Positions 13,353-24,792 are shown, numbered from the stretch's first letter. The stretch: 64,000 nucleotides of DNA from Acheta domesticus (GCA_031308135.1 JAHLJT010003656.1:69272984-69336983), one strand, 5' to 3'. Translations and numbers: made by a program. The notes: a model not told the origin generated them from the sequence alone.

Positions 13353-13409
13353 TAGTCGCGAACCGTTCATCTGGAAACCTATACTTCGGTTTTTATCTCT
13401 ATACTCCGG

Positions 13410-15000
13410 TTTTTACTTCCCCGTATACGTACGTATACACGGAGTGATATACGTAGTATAGGGAAAGTTATGTAATGCTGCGCGAAAAAATGGCCAATTT
13501 TCGGCGGAAAAAATTATTTGCCGGGCCGTGAAAGCGAAAAAGTGGTTAAAACCAGTTGCTAAATTAAGAAAAAAAAATCCCCTAACACGTGGTGTAGCCA
13601 GAAACCTTGTTTTCTAGGTGCTTGATACCGAAAAACCAATTGAAAGGAAAACGTCCGTCTGCCCGTCCGTCTGTCCGTCTGTGAACACTGCCTAGCGCCT
13701 AAACCATACGTACGATTTCTTCCAAAATGAATATTCCCCGGTCGATCTGATTCTAGTCAAAGCTTTGAGATTTTGAAAAAGATTCTTCAAAATTTGGGGG
13801 TACTTTATATAAAGCCCTCTGGGGATTTTCAAAATTTTCTCGAAAACGGCTCCAATTTTTTCTTTAAATTTCTTGTATGAATACAGTAAAATACACTTAT
13901 TAACATGGCATAAGTCCGATTTCACAGATAACTCTGAATTTTGAAAATTGTAAAAGTTTGAATTTTTTCGGCGTCTTACCTCCAACTACAAAATTGAAGA
14001 TAGAGATTTTTTCTTCAAATAAAATTTGTTCTAAATATTAAGTTCTTTCATAAAGGTCATGTAAATGTTTTCAAAATGTTAGTAGGTCTTCGGGCAATAT
14101 TGCGTGCAATATGTGCAATTTTAAAAAAATTACAAAAACAAGAATTTCTCAAAAACGGCTCAAATTTTTTCTTTAAACTTATGGTAGGGATAGTGATAAA
14201 TGTACTCTATCAGATGACATAAAAGCCATATTGCTCTATAGATTGGTTTGTTCAAAAATTACAAAATGTAAATTTTTTCACTTGTTTCTCACGTGATAAT
14301 ATTTACTTAGCGGCGATTTTTTCACATTATTATATTTACGAGAACACGAGAACATGTGCTTTAAATAATTTCAAGTAAAGTTTCTCGAAAACACAACCGT
14401 TTTCTGAGAAAAGTAGCTCGAATTTCCGCATTTTCAGAAACGCTCAAACGCCATTTTCTCATAAATGTCTAGAAATTTTGTTCTTCAAACTTTTCGAACG
14501 GATTGTGCTAATTACGCTCTTTAGTATAGCGTTAAGTTTATTTTGAGTTTTTTTTGTTTTTTTCAAAAATTACATAATTGTAATTTTTTGAAAGAGCTCT
14601 CACATCTTTAATATGCACATTACCAGCAATTTGTAAACATTATTATATTTGTGAGTGTATGTGCTTCAAATAACTTCAAATAAAGTATTTTGAAAACTCA
14701 AACATTTTCTGTGAAAATGAGCTTCAAATTTCGCATTTTTAGTAGCGCTAAAATGCCATTTTCTCTTAAACGGCACATAATTTTTAAAAGAAAATTGCCA
14801 TTTATGACTAGATTTTTGTGTTCTTTAATGTTCCAAAATTAATGTTTCCGTTCTACCAATAGGAAAACCGAAAAATTAAGAAAATGACAAAAAAACTGTA
14901 CTTTCGGCGATGATAATGACAGCTGACAAAAAAGAGTTTGTGGCCCAAGGAAATAGAAAACTAATACGGGAAAGTCTGTGCCATTCTGTAGCACCACTAG
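13410..15000 (-). repeat. Family P 1.6-kb repeat, copy 2 (complete)
   Basis: Opposite orientation to copies 1 and 3. It begins TTTTTACTTCCCCG with the terminal hairpin around GTATACGTACGTATAC. It ends CCATTCTGTAGCACCACTAG and is followed by T. On both flanks lies the same host word, CTATACTCCGGTTTTTA, so the element sits inside a short tandem host repeat. No coding capacity. Confidence 0.88.
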
Positions 15001-15035
15001 TTTTCTCTATACTCCGGTTTTTATCTCTATACTTC

Positions 15036-15258
15036 GGTTTTTCTTTCTTGGCGCACGGGGTGTGTCAATAAAATGGAATATCTCACGGTATTTCGCGTCG
15101 TTCTCGGTTGTGCCGCTAGGAGTCGCATGATCGCGACTGTATCGAGCAGCACTGGCGATCATACGATTCCTGGCGGCACAACGGAGAACGATAAGAAATA
15201 CCGTGAGCTATTCCATTTTGATGACACTCCCCCCCCCATGCGCCAAGAAAGAAAAACC
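15036..15258. repeat. Long near-perfect hairpin (about 100-bp arms)
   Basis: The sequence from 15036 to 15134 pairs with 15155-15258. Both arms read inward as GGTTTTTCTTTCTTGGCGCA, then AAAATGGAATA, CTCACGGTATTTC, TCGTTCTC, GTTGTGCCGC and ATGATCGC, with few mismatches and a 20-base loop. It may be a compact fold-back MITE or a hairpin-RNA locus. A 62-codon frame through it is a by-product of the palindrome. Confidence 0.85.
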
Positions 15259-15868
15259 TAGGCTCGTGAGGGCACGCACCAAGAAATTATAACCAAAGTG
15301 TAGGGCACAGACTACTCCGGTATCTCCCTGCTTCTGCAATTCATCGCTGTGCAGGCCTTATCACCTCTTGGGCGTCGAATGCCGATAACGAAAACTCTAC
15401 CATCGCCAGCACTGTTTTGTCTATAATCAACTTCTGATGATTTTTTGATTTCTTGTTTGTTCGACAAAATTGTCTTTCGAGTATTATAACAAAATTATTA
15501 CATAGAACATTTAGGATATGGCCTACGACCTTAAGACGAGACTGATTAACTTGATATTAATGTGTTTTGGATATAGAAGTGGAGGAAGGTTGTAGGGTTG
15601 GATGGGTGAGAGGGCGATACCAAGAAGTTACGGGGTTATGGGATGTTTAAATCGTTTTGAGGGGGATTCTATTATAACTATGATATGTGGGATATTATTA
15701 TAACAACAATAAAATATTTTATTTTCATCAGATCTGTTGTGGGCCTTGTTAAATAAAAATTGCCTTAACGTCAGATACCCATAATTACAACATTAAAAAT
15801 ATTTTTATTAAAATCTCATGAACTAGTGGTGCTATAACAGTTCACACTTACTTGCCTTTAGTAATGGT

Positions 15869-16743
15869 TAGGGGAGTGTTAGGTTGACTGGCCACTTTTT
15901 TAACTAGTACTAAAATGTTATTTACTTAAAATTTCGATATTTGCAATGATATTTGAGAGAGACTTTCTCCTTGTAATGTGGGAACAAACATCATTGTGAT
16001 CACAGTTATTGTCAAATACGGAATGTTTTATATATTTGCAATAGGACCATTTAATCAAACCGGTAAGGTTAAGTGGACCGAAAATTAAAATAAGCTGGGA
16101 AAATAAAATTGACGTTTAATAGACTGTTTTAATGAAAAAAAATTTCTACACATTGTCATAACCTTTTTCATACATAAATGAGAAAACGGGCCACGGACCG
16201 CGCGCAGCTTCCCAAATCGTGGCATCTAAACTTAAAACTTGGAAATAACAGCGGTAATGAATTAAATTAATAAAATAGTGAAAGACAAATAAATTATATA
16301 AAATTTCAGATTTAATAATTGCAAAACTACAAATTCTACTTCCGAAAAAAAGAGGGTTACTGGATCGGTCCACTTAACCTGACCTCTCGATGGTCCAGAT
16401 AACCCCAGAGTACATATTTTCTTTATATGCCCGAAAAAACACCAGCGGCGACGTATTATTAAAAATGAAACACACTGTTATAGAGCAGAAATACTAACAA
16501 TTAATTTGGTGTGAATGTTCTTCTAGTACTTGTAACTCAGTCGCAATAAAAATGCAAAAGAGATGAGTGGTAGAAAAATCTTCGGATCTTTCAGAATTTT
16601 CTGTACTGAACAAATCTAGCCTGCTACTTATGATTGTAATTTAGATTATCAGCCTTGTCATCCTACGAATGTCATCCTGTGGAAAAGGTCGGAAACACTT
16701 CCCAACAACATTTAAAAGCTACAGTTAACCTAACTCTCCCCTA
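15869..16743. mobile_element. 875-bp inverted-repeat DNA element, non-autonomous
   Basis: Left end TAGGGGAGTGTTAGGTTGACTG matches the reverse complement of the right end (TAGGGGAGAGTTAGGTTAACTG) over about 21 bases with two or three mismatches. Inside it a second, perfect 16-base inverted pair AGGTTAAGTGGACCGA lies at 16066-16081 and 16365-16380, suggesting a nested or duplicated terminus. No transposase frame. The ends do not let me assign a superfamily. Confidence 0.55.
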
Positions 16744-17807
16744 CTTAATATTATTATACCGCAATTTCTCTTCATATCAACTCATGAGCGTCAATGTCAA
16801 TGAGCGATGGTAACAATGGGCGAGTGCGGCAACAGGCGATAGCCACAATGGGCACATATTTCTTGATCTGGACATAAATGTAACTTCATTATTTGTGCAC
16901 GTCTTCTGAATTTCAGTGGGAAATATAGTTATTCAAATTATCGTTTTTCATATTATCGCGGCAAAAAGTATTATTCTTTCATGAAGAACATGAGGGTTCA
17001 GGGCAGGAATTTATAGCTAATTTACCTTTGAAAATATATTTTATTATATAGGAGCGAATAGTTTGTCAAACAAAACTCAAAAAAACCTCTCTTTTCTGTA
17101 TTCAAAATTCGACTAGAATATGGTTTAGGATAGAGACCACAGAATTATGAAAACGTGCACAAAATTCACTTCTCCCCATGGCTCGTCACGCAGATTTTAA
17201 CTGTTTTTGACGTAATTAAATAAAAAATAAATCTTGCCAAGAACGCCATTCTTGCCATAAACGGAACTTTCTCAGTTTTCATTGTTGTGATTTTTATGAA
17301 ACGTTATAAACGTTATTATAAGGCATTCTTTCTTCAACATCATTGCTTCTGTTTCGAATACGTAAATTCGTAAATTTGTTTTTGAAAATGTGAAAATAAT
17401 ATGAAATAATAAATGAACGAATACTAATTATTACAACCCGGTAATTGAAACAGTTCATCTTTTTTCACAAAAGGCTCCAAATTTTTTCTTTAATTTTTTT
17501 TTTGTAGTAAAGAACGGTAAAAAATTGGTGTTGGTTCCATTTTCAGCAAATTCTGTGTTTTCGATATTTGCAAAAATAACTTTGCAAAAGTACAATGTTG
17601 ATGTTATGTAGTAAATTACCTTAAACGAAACTTGTTCTAAAAAACATAACTTTAAATGAGGTCATGAACAATTAAACTTTTGGTATTTTCAAAATTGGAA
17701 GCTGGAAAGAATGTGAGAAAGTATGTGCTCTTGAAGCTTCACTAGTGTGTAGTTATTCGTTGAAGTAACCCTGTCGTTACTACTATTATTGCTTTTGTTG
17801 TTGTTGT

Positions 17808-17821
17808 TAATAATAATAATA

Positions 17822-17864
<43 letters not shown>

Positions 17865-17880
17865 TATTATTATATTTATT
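17808..17880. repeat. AAT/ATT microsatellite
   Basis: Runs of TAA then ATT trinucleotides, preceded by a short TTG run. Confidence 0.9.
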
Positions 17881-18425
17881 TTCATCATTAATAACTCAAG
17901 CAGTATAATTGAAATACTTCTGGAAGTATATGTACTGCCAAAAGATATGTGAGGATTATTTCTCCAGAAGTTTCAAGAGCAACATTTTGGATGCATTAAA
18001 CAAGCAATATGCAAAATTATTGGGTGTCGTCTTACATTCATATACCGCGCGCTTAAGTGATGCTTCAAATTCAAGGAGAAAAGAAGAGAACGTTTAGCCT
18101 GCTGCAATGTTTTTGGCTTGGTAGAACGTGTAACCCAAGTGTATTTCAAGATGGCAGCTTGAATGTCTTGTTGAATGGTGTGCGATTTGTCAGATATAAC
18201 TTTGTGAATTTGTATGTGTGACCAGCCTTTGGAGTATTTTATATAATCTGTTTTTGGGATCAGATGCGACAGTGTGGTAATGCGTGAAACGTCATGCCGT
18301 ATCATATGTTCATTTTCGTATGTTGACTGACTGTCAGTGAAAGTGGGTGGTCACCGTATTTTTTGACTTTTCATTGTAATGAAGGGTGTTTCAGGTATTA
18401 AGTGACGCTTTTTTGCGTGTTTCAG

Positions 18426-18686
18426 ATAAAGCACTGAATGAATATGTTTGCAAGTTTGAAGAATAAAATTAAAGAAGAAACGGGTAGTGACCTAACCAAT
18501 CTTCCAATATTAGGTAACCAAACACTAAAACTAGGTTCAGGACGATTTAGGGGAAAACATTCGCGACAAGGATCGGGTTCGAGTATTGGGAGTATTTCTC
18601 TAGAAAGTGTTACCGATGAGCATCCATCGTCTCCTTTGTCTTTAAGCAAACAAGATGTGTCTGATGTGAAATTTGAGGAAGGCAAA
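18426..18686 (+). CDS. GOLGA1: Golgin-97 exon with start codon
   Basis: The acceptor GTTTCAG ends at 18425 and the donor is AAA|GTAAGT at 18686/18687. Two in-frame ATGs stand at 18438 and 18444; the second gives the family-standard MFA start and is preferred. About 81 codons: basic/amphipathic start, then Gly/Ser-rich segment with SRQGSGSSIGSISLESV. The acceptor just upstream of the ATG implies a 5' UTR intron. Confidence 0.85.
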
Positions 18687-19441
18687 GTAAGTATTTTTCT
18701 CCTTATAACTAGCTATTCATTAAGTAATAATGTAATTTTAACATTAAATACTATAAAAAATTAAGTCTTCACTAAATCAAGAATGTGTGCATGTTTTACA
18801 GGTTTTAACTTCCAAAGAAATTAAACGTCTTGAAAAAAGAGAAGATGAGTGGAGAAAAATTTTACAAAAGAAAGAGGATGACTGGGCCAAAAAATTGGAA
18901 AGGAAAGAAGAAGAATTCAAGAAACGACTGGATGATCAGCAGAAAGAGTGGAAGAGATCTTTGGAATTGCTGGAAAAAGAGAAGAATGTTTTAGAAGATG
19001 AGAAACGAGAAGTAGTGAAACAAAAATTAAATTTAGAAGATGCTCTGAAGGTTGCAGAAGGTATTTTATGCTTTGTGTGAGAGCTTTATGGTTTTGAACT
19101 AACTGACTTACTGAGAGGTATAATTTTTATTCTAGAATATAAGAAAAAGGTTTATCAGTATCAAGAAGATATTGATCAGTTAGAAGGCTTCCAAACCCAA
19201 GAAATGGCTAAAATCAAACATCTGGTAATTAAGTCAACAAGAAACAATAGTCAGTGTCCTTACAATCCTGAGGAAAAGAACCTAAATTATAATTCAGTTT
19301 TTCTTATTGTAGTTACTTGTAAAGGAGCAGGAATTGGCAGAGAAAGATGGCATCTTAAAAGAGAATTCTGATCAAGTTGAAGCTTTGAAAGCTGAAGTCA
19401 GTAGATTGCATAGATATGAAGAGGAGCTTAGCAATGTGCAA
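18426..19441 (+). CDS. GOLGA1: Golgin-97 (golgin subfamily A member 1) orthologue, N-terminal four exons
   Basis: Peripheral trans-Golgi coiled-coil tether; in the family a C-terminal GRIP domain binds Arl1-GTP and recruits the protein to the trans-Golgi. The four exons (18426-18686 with start at 18444 or 18438, 18802-19060, 19136-19224, 19313-19441) join in phase to about 240 codons. The start MFASLKNKIKEETG matches the golgin-97 MFAKLKKKI opening. A Ser-rich low-complexity stretch follows, then Lys/Glu-rich coiled coil, then QLEGFQTQEMAKIKHLL, the conserved golgin-97 block. About two thirds of a normal protein, including GRIP, is missing: no later exons are recognisable before 34 kb. They may be short exons I cannot see, in the gap, or lost. 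Confidence 0.85.
18802..19060 (+). CDS. GOLGA1: Golgin-97 exon, coiled coil
   Basis: Acceptor TTTTACAG at 18801, donor GAAG|GTATTT at 19060/19061. 259 bases encode a highly charged Lys/Glu/Gln helix (for example KEEEFKKRLDDQQKEWKRSL) with heptad character. Joins the previous exon in phase 0 and leaves one base for the next. Confidence 0.85.
19136..19224 (+). CDS. GOLGA1: Golgin-97 exon, conserved LEGFQ block
   Basis: Acceptor ATTCTAG at 19135, donor CTG|GTAATT at 19224/19225. 89 bases restore phase 0 and encode IDQLEGFQTQEMAKIKHL. This is the most diagnostic stretch for golgin-97; the vertebrate protein has DELEGFQQQELSKIKHML at the matching place. Confidence 0.9.
19313..19441 (+). CDS. GOLGA1: Golgin-97 exon, last one recognised
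   Basis: Acceptor ATTGTAG at 19312, donor CAA|GTGAGT at 19441/19442, 43 codons in phase 0 (LLVKEQELAEKDGILK and continuing coiled coil). A good donor implies that at least one further exon existed downstream, but none was found. Confidence 0.85.
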
Positions 19442-20367
19442 GTGAGTCAGATTATAACCTATTACTATGATAGGAGATTGCTTGAATGTTTCCAAATACT
19501 GTGAAAGAGTAGCATGGCGATAAAGATGTCTCCAATTTATGTAAGCTTGTGGGTTTATATTAGTTACATCAACAATACTGGTATTGTTTTTCTCATGCAT
19601 ATTTCAAATACTATGAAGCCACTTTGCATTTTCTAAGCATGCATGCTATAATTCATTGTTGTAGTCGAGTGAATGGTGTGAATGAAATTGAGAAAAGTCA
19701 ATGGGTTCCTCTTATCCTCTAAATCCTTTCTTTATTCCTCTCTTCAGATTTTCTCTCAAACATTGGGGACAATCAACTTTCCTAATATCTACTTTTTCTG
19801 TAAAGCACAGGACACTGTAGTGAAGTGCTTTCTAGAGTTTTGAAATTGTTTGTAGAACATTTCATTTATTGTCGCCTGATGAAGCTCAGACTGGGATGCA
19901 AATTTTAGGTGTCAAGTTTGATGTTGTCTTCTTATGTACTATCCTTTGATACTTTGATTAAAGAAGTCTTTTCTAAGCTCTTATGTTGTGGATATTTGAT
20001 TTGCATTGCTAATTGGTATGTGCTTCTTTCTAAGTGAAATTTTATGTAGAGTTGTGAAAAATTTAGTATCATAAATGTGTCCATGTTTTGAGTCCTTGCT
20101 TTGTCATCAGCAGCTTATATTTTTTGTATTACTCTGGACCGTCACGATCACGTGTGTAATTCATGCACATGCACACCGTATTGTCTCACCTTTGCTGCCT
20201 TGTGCTCTGTACTGCAAGTGGCATTGCTGGAAGTATTTCTCATGGGTGGTAACGAACTCAGAAGCTTCTGAAGACAGCAGTCGCCTTTGAATTAATAAGG
20301 TATGTGGAGTTCTTTAATGCTTATGAATGTGGCTTGGTTCTAATTTGAATTAACTTGATATGACGTA

Positions 20368-21132
20368 CAGGGCTAGATTAACCAGCAGGCATAGGGCCTA
20401 TAATAGGGCCTCCTAATAGGTTTTTTAAATGTTTTTCAGGACTAAAAATAGAGAAATCATATGTATACAAAATTGATAATGTTTTACAAAAAATTACAAT
20501 GCTTTCAATTCCAATTTAAATGTTGGTTTGTAAAAGATCATGAAAAAATAAAAAGGAAAAATCTTTTGAGTCATATAAGACAATGTAAATTTTGAATGAA
20601 TTGTGTAATCTGTTTTCGTCTAAATTAGTGTGTGTGTTTTTTTTTTAATTTCAAAAATTGTAATAATTATATTTAATTTCTTATGCTATGACTCTTATTA
20701 TTAATATATAATTATGCATGTAAGGTCCTCTATATATTTATAGGCACAAAATTTGACTGTCTATAAATGTATAGAAAACCATAGATGCATAATTATCTAA
20801 CAATTAGGGCAAGAAATATAGTAGAAGAAATAAAGGATGGACTGAGAAAATGGCTGTCATTTTAACAGAATGAAACCAGAAAGATATCCCAAAAGCAGTG
20901 TTGAGATACAAACCAGTAGGGTGAAGGAATGTGGGAAGACCACAAAAGAAATGATTAGATCAGGAAAACCCGGAGGTGTAATAAGCCTCCTGGTCTATTC
21001 TGTGAAACAGGCATCTGGCCTAGCAACCTACAGTTTATGATGATGCTCTAAAGTTTAATATGAACCTACAATTTTTTCTGGGGTCTAGGAAAAATTGTGC
21101 CTAGGGCCTACGTTGAGCTTAATCCAGCCCTG
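20368..21132. mobile_element. hAT-like element (765 bp) with LINE scrap inside
   Basis: Starts CAGGGCTAGATTAA and ends in the inverse of CAGGGCTGGATTAA, near-perfect 14-base inverted ends that look hAT-like. It has no hAT transposase. I could not find a clean 8-bp target duplication, so boundaries may be off by a few bases or decayed. It sits downstream of the last visible golgin exon. Confidence 0.6.
20862..20990 (+). pseudogene. LINE reverse-transcriptase C-terminal scrap
   Basis: A plus-strand reading with VLRYKP, then RNVGRP, resembles the Lys/Arg-rich GRP tail found downstream of reverse transcriptase in several non-LTR retrotransposons. It is interrupted by stops and lies inside the hAT-like element, so it was captured or inserted there. 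Very short, hence modest confidence. Confidence 0.4.
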
Positions 21133-22334
21133 CTTATAAAATTTGCCTTTGTTTCTTTTCTTCTTCTGTATTGTGAATTAACATGTTGGTTGTATTGCAT
21201 GAAAGTCAAGATGCCTTCTATTATTCCAGGAGAGGTAACAAACCAAATTTTGAACAATTGATATAACAATATATAGAAAACACTAACAAATTTTTTTGTT
21301 CTTATTGAAGATGGTGGATGTGGTAAATATATGCTTTGCAATTCTACTTTCCATTTTCTAAATAACTGTAGTGTGCATAACTAACGAAATAAGCTGTTTG
21401 TGGCTGCTTGCTTGGGTTGTTGATAGTAAGCTTATGTTTGAAACAATGCTTGTGTATGTTCATGACGGAAAATTATGTTGTGATTATTGTTTTCAAAATT
21501 ATTTTACTCTTGGGGCGAGTTAGCATGTGTAGTTAGCATGTAGAATGGCAGTTCATTAATAAAAATAACTTCAGTTGTGTTATTTTATATAGAGATTGTG
21601 ATTGATAAAAATTAGAAAATTGTATAAATATAGTGTTGATTAATTTTAATAAAAGTTCTCCTTCAACATGCAAGTTTTAAAAATAAACAATTTCATGTAG
21701 AACATAATGTCATTTAATATAAAGAAAACCACAACCAAAAATAGCCAAACCACTAACATGTATTTTTCTGAGTCTTCATTAAACAGTGTCTTATAATGGG
21801 AATTTGCAAGGTAATTTTTGAGATTCATTATGTAAACTGTTGGTTTTCCTTCATGATTGGGTACTTTCCATTCAGAAAATTGTTCATTTGACCAAGTATC
21901 ATTGAATATCTAAAGTAATGTACCAGTAATGTGTAAATTGAAGTAATTGAAGAATTTCTGATTTAAAAACTCAGTAGTAGACTTATGTAAGCAATTTAGT
22001 GTAGGGTGTCTGACTAAAATATCTGTAGTGGTATTTTCTTACGGCATACATTGGGCTAGGGATGAAATACCAGGTCATCTGATGATGTCCTCCGGTATAA
22101 GTAATTTATTCATCAATTTGATCCATATCATAAAAAAAATGAAATTAGGTTGTTATACTTTCCATGTCTCACATACAATTTGAAACCCTTATACCCTATT
22201 CTAAACCCAAACCTGCAGCTTTTTATTGTGCCTATGTAGAATTTCATCTGATTTGTTGCATAGTTTAAACCATATTTTAATTGCATATTACTCACAATTA
22301 GAAACAATACAGCTCTTACTGAAAATGAATAATC
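21133..22334. other. AT-rich DNA, nothing recognised
   Basis: No coiled-coil exon, RNA gene or repeat that I can support. This would be expected to hold further golgin-97 exons if introns were short. Confidence 0.4.
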
Positions 22335-22465
22335 TTGAAGTGCTTTATCCTACCCGGATAAAGGTATCCTAAATGAATTGTTTTGAAGTGTCTTTATCCT
22401 ACCCGGATCCAAACCCAGGACTTACTGCTATTCTCATAGGTGCTCTACCAACTGAGCAATGAAAA
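22335..22465 (-). repeat. tRNA-derived SINE fragment, second family
   Basis: On the minus strand the head reads TTGCTCAGTTGGTAGAGCA (box A) and, about 35 bases on, GGGTTTGGATCC (box B). These are the internal promoter boxes of a tRNA. A 14-base TATCCTACCCGGAT word is present twice downstream. No complete cloverleaf, so a SINE head rather than a tRNA gene. Confidence 0.65.
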
Positions 22466-22611
22466 CAAGCATTGTATTCATGATAATTTAATAATCTTAT
22501 AGTGATCAGCATCTTATATTAGTTCAGGTGGCATGAAGGGTGAAGATTTCTTCCAAGAACATTGAAACTTATTTGTAGGAAATGTGAAACAAAAAAATGA
22601 CTGGCACTACA

Positions 22612-22711
22612 NNNNNNNNNNNNNNNNNNNNNNNNNNNNNNNNNNNNNNNNNNNNNNNNNNNNNNNNNNNNNNNNNNNNNNNNNNNNNNNNNNNNNNNNN
22701 NNNNNNNNNNN
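22612..22711. other. Assembly gap (100 N)
   Basis: Exactly 100 N, a conventional placeholder, so the true length is unknown. It interrupts the gypsy element at its reverse transcriptase; the rest of pol and the 3' LTR are not seen on the far side (before 22612). Confidence 0.99.
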
Positions 22712-22855
22712 TTCTATTTTACCGTCTTTCTTTTTTACTTGACTACTGTAGTTGCCCATGCACTAGTACTGACGGGGGTCAAGACGTCCAAATCTACTAA
22801 CCTGTCGATTTCCTTTTTTTACTTATCTTTCACTGCCAGGGGAACAGGCGTGCTT
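22712..22855 (-). pseudogene. Start of gypsy reverse transcriptase, broken
   Basis: After the protease frame ends, a shifted minus-strand frame shows VKDK, KKEIDRLVDLDVLTPV and STSAWATTVV, the usual lead-in to Ty3/gypsy reverse transcriptase. It contains two in-frame stops and needs a frame change from the upstream protein. It is then cut by the gap. Confidence 0.75.
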
Positions 22856-23882
22856 TAAAAAATTTAGGGGTGGCATCTTTCTTCAACTGCAAATGCGCCT
22901 CAAAAAATTTGCATTTTCCCAATTGCTCCGAAAAAACTTCTGAATTCAAATCTATCACATTCTTTACCTCCTTTGGCAGGGCGCTAGTCTGAATGACAAA
23001 CGCGTCCTGAACCGTAAATCCAAAAATTGTGAAAACATCCATTCCTAGAATGTTAACCGCATCACGACTGTCCACAACCACCAGTGTTACTTGTCTTTCC
23101 ATCGCTTTGTATTTCGCTAGCAGGCTTATCTTACCTTTCGTCTTGATCCTCTGTCTAGCATATCCATAAAAAACTGTGTTCAGCGAGGCGCAAGGCGGAG
23201 AACCCAGCTGCTCATAAGTAGTCATGCTTATTAGAGTTGCTGCTGCACCTGTATCCACCTGGAATAATACAGATTTACCACCTATTTCCAAGTTTACAAA
23301 CAATTTACTTTTGTCATCACACTGCATAACTGAATAAATACAATCACCATCCCCTTCATCGATGCCTCTTTCTTGCCGCTGGCTTTCGGCATAACCACTG
23401 CTGCGTCCTTCTCTGACGTGCCCGCTCACCTCATCGATGTCCATTTCTTGTCGTCTGTTTTCAGCAGAACCACTGTTGCACACTTCTCTAATATGCCCTT
23501 TCTTACCGCACTTGTAGCACTCCGCTCTGAGGAATCTGCAAACCTTCCTGTCGTGACTAATAAAACACTGTCTACAAGACTTCAATAGCTTGCCTCTGCT
23601 GGTGGAAGGACTTTTCTTCTCCTGCTGCTTCCTGCTTCGTGGCTTGGCTACCCAATTTTCCTCCTGTACACTCATTTCCTCTACATCTCTTGCTGCTCTA
23701 TCGCCTAACGTCATCTGATGCGCCGTATGCTTCGTTACCTCATACGATGTTGCTAATTTTAAGGCGTCTTCCAAAGACGGTTGTTTTGTTGCAATAATGC
23801 CCACCGAACTTCTTTTTCCGGCGTATGCATTACCAACATGTCCCGTATCAATGACTCCGCATACGATTTCTCTGTGTTGCAT
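22830..23882 (-). pseudogene. Gypsy gag C-terminus plus aspartic protease
   Basis: A 350-codon frame. Around residues 110-135 there is a Cys/His cluster ending in CYKCGKKGHIREVC, a CCHC zinc knuckle (C-x2-C-x4-H-x4-C). At about residue 207 there is LFQVDTGAAATLIS, the retropepsin-type catalytic Asp-Thr-Gly, and later ILGMDVF, the second conserved protease motif. Gag and protease share one frame with no stop between them. Its own first Met is internal to gag; the true gag start is upstream in another frame, so a one-base indel near 23790 separates the two parts. Confidence 0.8.
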
Positions 23883-24355
23883 TCAAACGCACAACGCTTC
23901 GCCAAACCCTTCAACTCCGTCGCCCAATCGGCATGCGTTTGGCCTGGCTTCATTCTGGATGAATAAAACTTGTAGCGTGCCGCCACTAAATGCGTCTCCC
24001 TCGAAAAATGAGCTAGCAGCCGCTGTTTAAGTATATCGTATGACACCTGCGAAATCTCTTCTTCCTTGCTTAACTTACGTAACAACCTATTTAACGGTGC
24101 GCCGATTGTGGCCAGAAAAAATGCTCTTTTACGAGATTCCTCTTTAATATCATAGCATAACAAATGTTGCTCCAATCTGGCCACATATTCTTCGCAGGTT
24201 TCCTCTGCTGCATTGTAAGTTGCGAACGGCGGGGCTGGGCTGCTCGGTCGTGACGAAATTGCCGCTTGCTGCAATGTCTGCACCATCATCGCCATCTGCT
24301 GCTGCTGTTGCTGCTGTAGACACGCCATCAGTTGTGAAAATTGCTCCGCGTTCAT
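23759..24355 (-). pseudogene. Gypsy gag N-terminal part
   Basis: Starts MNAEQFSQLMACLQQQQ, a Gln-rich opening, 22 bases after the LTR. Then comes a retrotransposon-gag-type segment with FLATIGAPLNRLLRKL and later HADWATELKGLAKRC. The frame ends at 23759 after overlapping the next frame by 124 bases; the continuation of the protein is in that other frame. Opposite-strand frames over this region are shadows. Confidence 0.8.
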
Positions 24356-24377
24356 TTTCCTTTTTACTCGTCGCCAC

Positions 24378-24792
24378 TGTTATAACTCAAAAACGCTCAC
24401 TTTCCATAAGAATATTTATTTACAAAAATCTGGGCCAACTCGGCCGCTATGTACAGTTACCACAAAACTTCATATACAAAAAAACATCTGCCATCTGGCT
24501 GAAACCACGCCGAGCGCTCTCCTGCCGGTGATCCTCCGCCGGCGTCCTTTTATTTGGGCCAGCTCCCGCGCAAGGCTTCCGCGGCTCTCCCTGATTGGCC
24601 GGTTCACCAGTGCGCGGAGCCCAGGTAACAGGCGTGGCTGGTTTCTGAGCACACCCTTGGCGCGCTTGACGAAGCTCAGCGCGCCTGATGCCGACGCTCT
24701 GTGCTGCGCGCTGCCGGAGGCGGGAACATGCTGCCGGCGCTCTTTGCCGCGCAGTTAGCGCGACTACTTTGAACTGCCGTCCGCATACTACA
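24378..24792 (-). repeat. 5' LTR of the gypsy element
   Basis: 415 bp, minus strand, starting TGTAGTATGCGG and ending GTTATAACA (TG...CA ends). It is GC-rich in the promoter-proximal part and AT-rich at its 3' end. The adjacent TGGCG supports the boundary. The partner LTR is missing, so the insertion cannot be dated. Confidence 0.7.

Larger units (their letters stand above)
22712..24792 (-). mobile_element. Ty3/gypsy-type LTR retrotransposon, 5' part, degenerate
   Basis: Minus-strand element. The 5' LTR (24378-24792) is followed by TGGCGACGAG, a possible primer-binding site, one base after the LTR. Then come gag, a CCHC zinc knuckle, an aspartic protease, and the first residues of reverse transcriptase running into the gap. 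A frameshift in gag and stops in the RT start show it is not intact. No envelope region is visible. Confidence 0.85.

Noticed and set aside
22441..22459. tRNA gene on minus strand (good box A)
   Set aside because: Box B has TTTGG in place of TTCGA and no cloverleaf could be closed.
19442..22611. Additional golgin-97 exons
   Set aside because: Searched for Lys/Glu/Gln-rich frames flanked by AG and GT; none convincing.
22597..22800. Frame running through the gap
   Set aside because: Made of undetermined bases; no evidence of coding.
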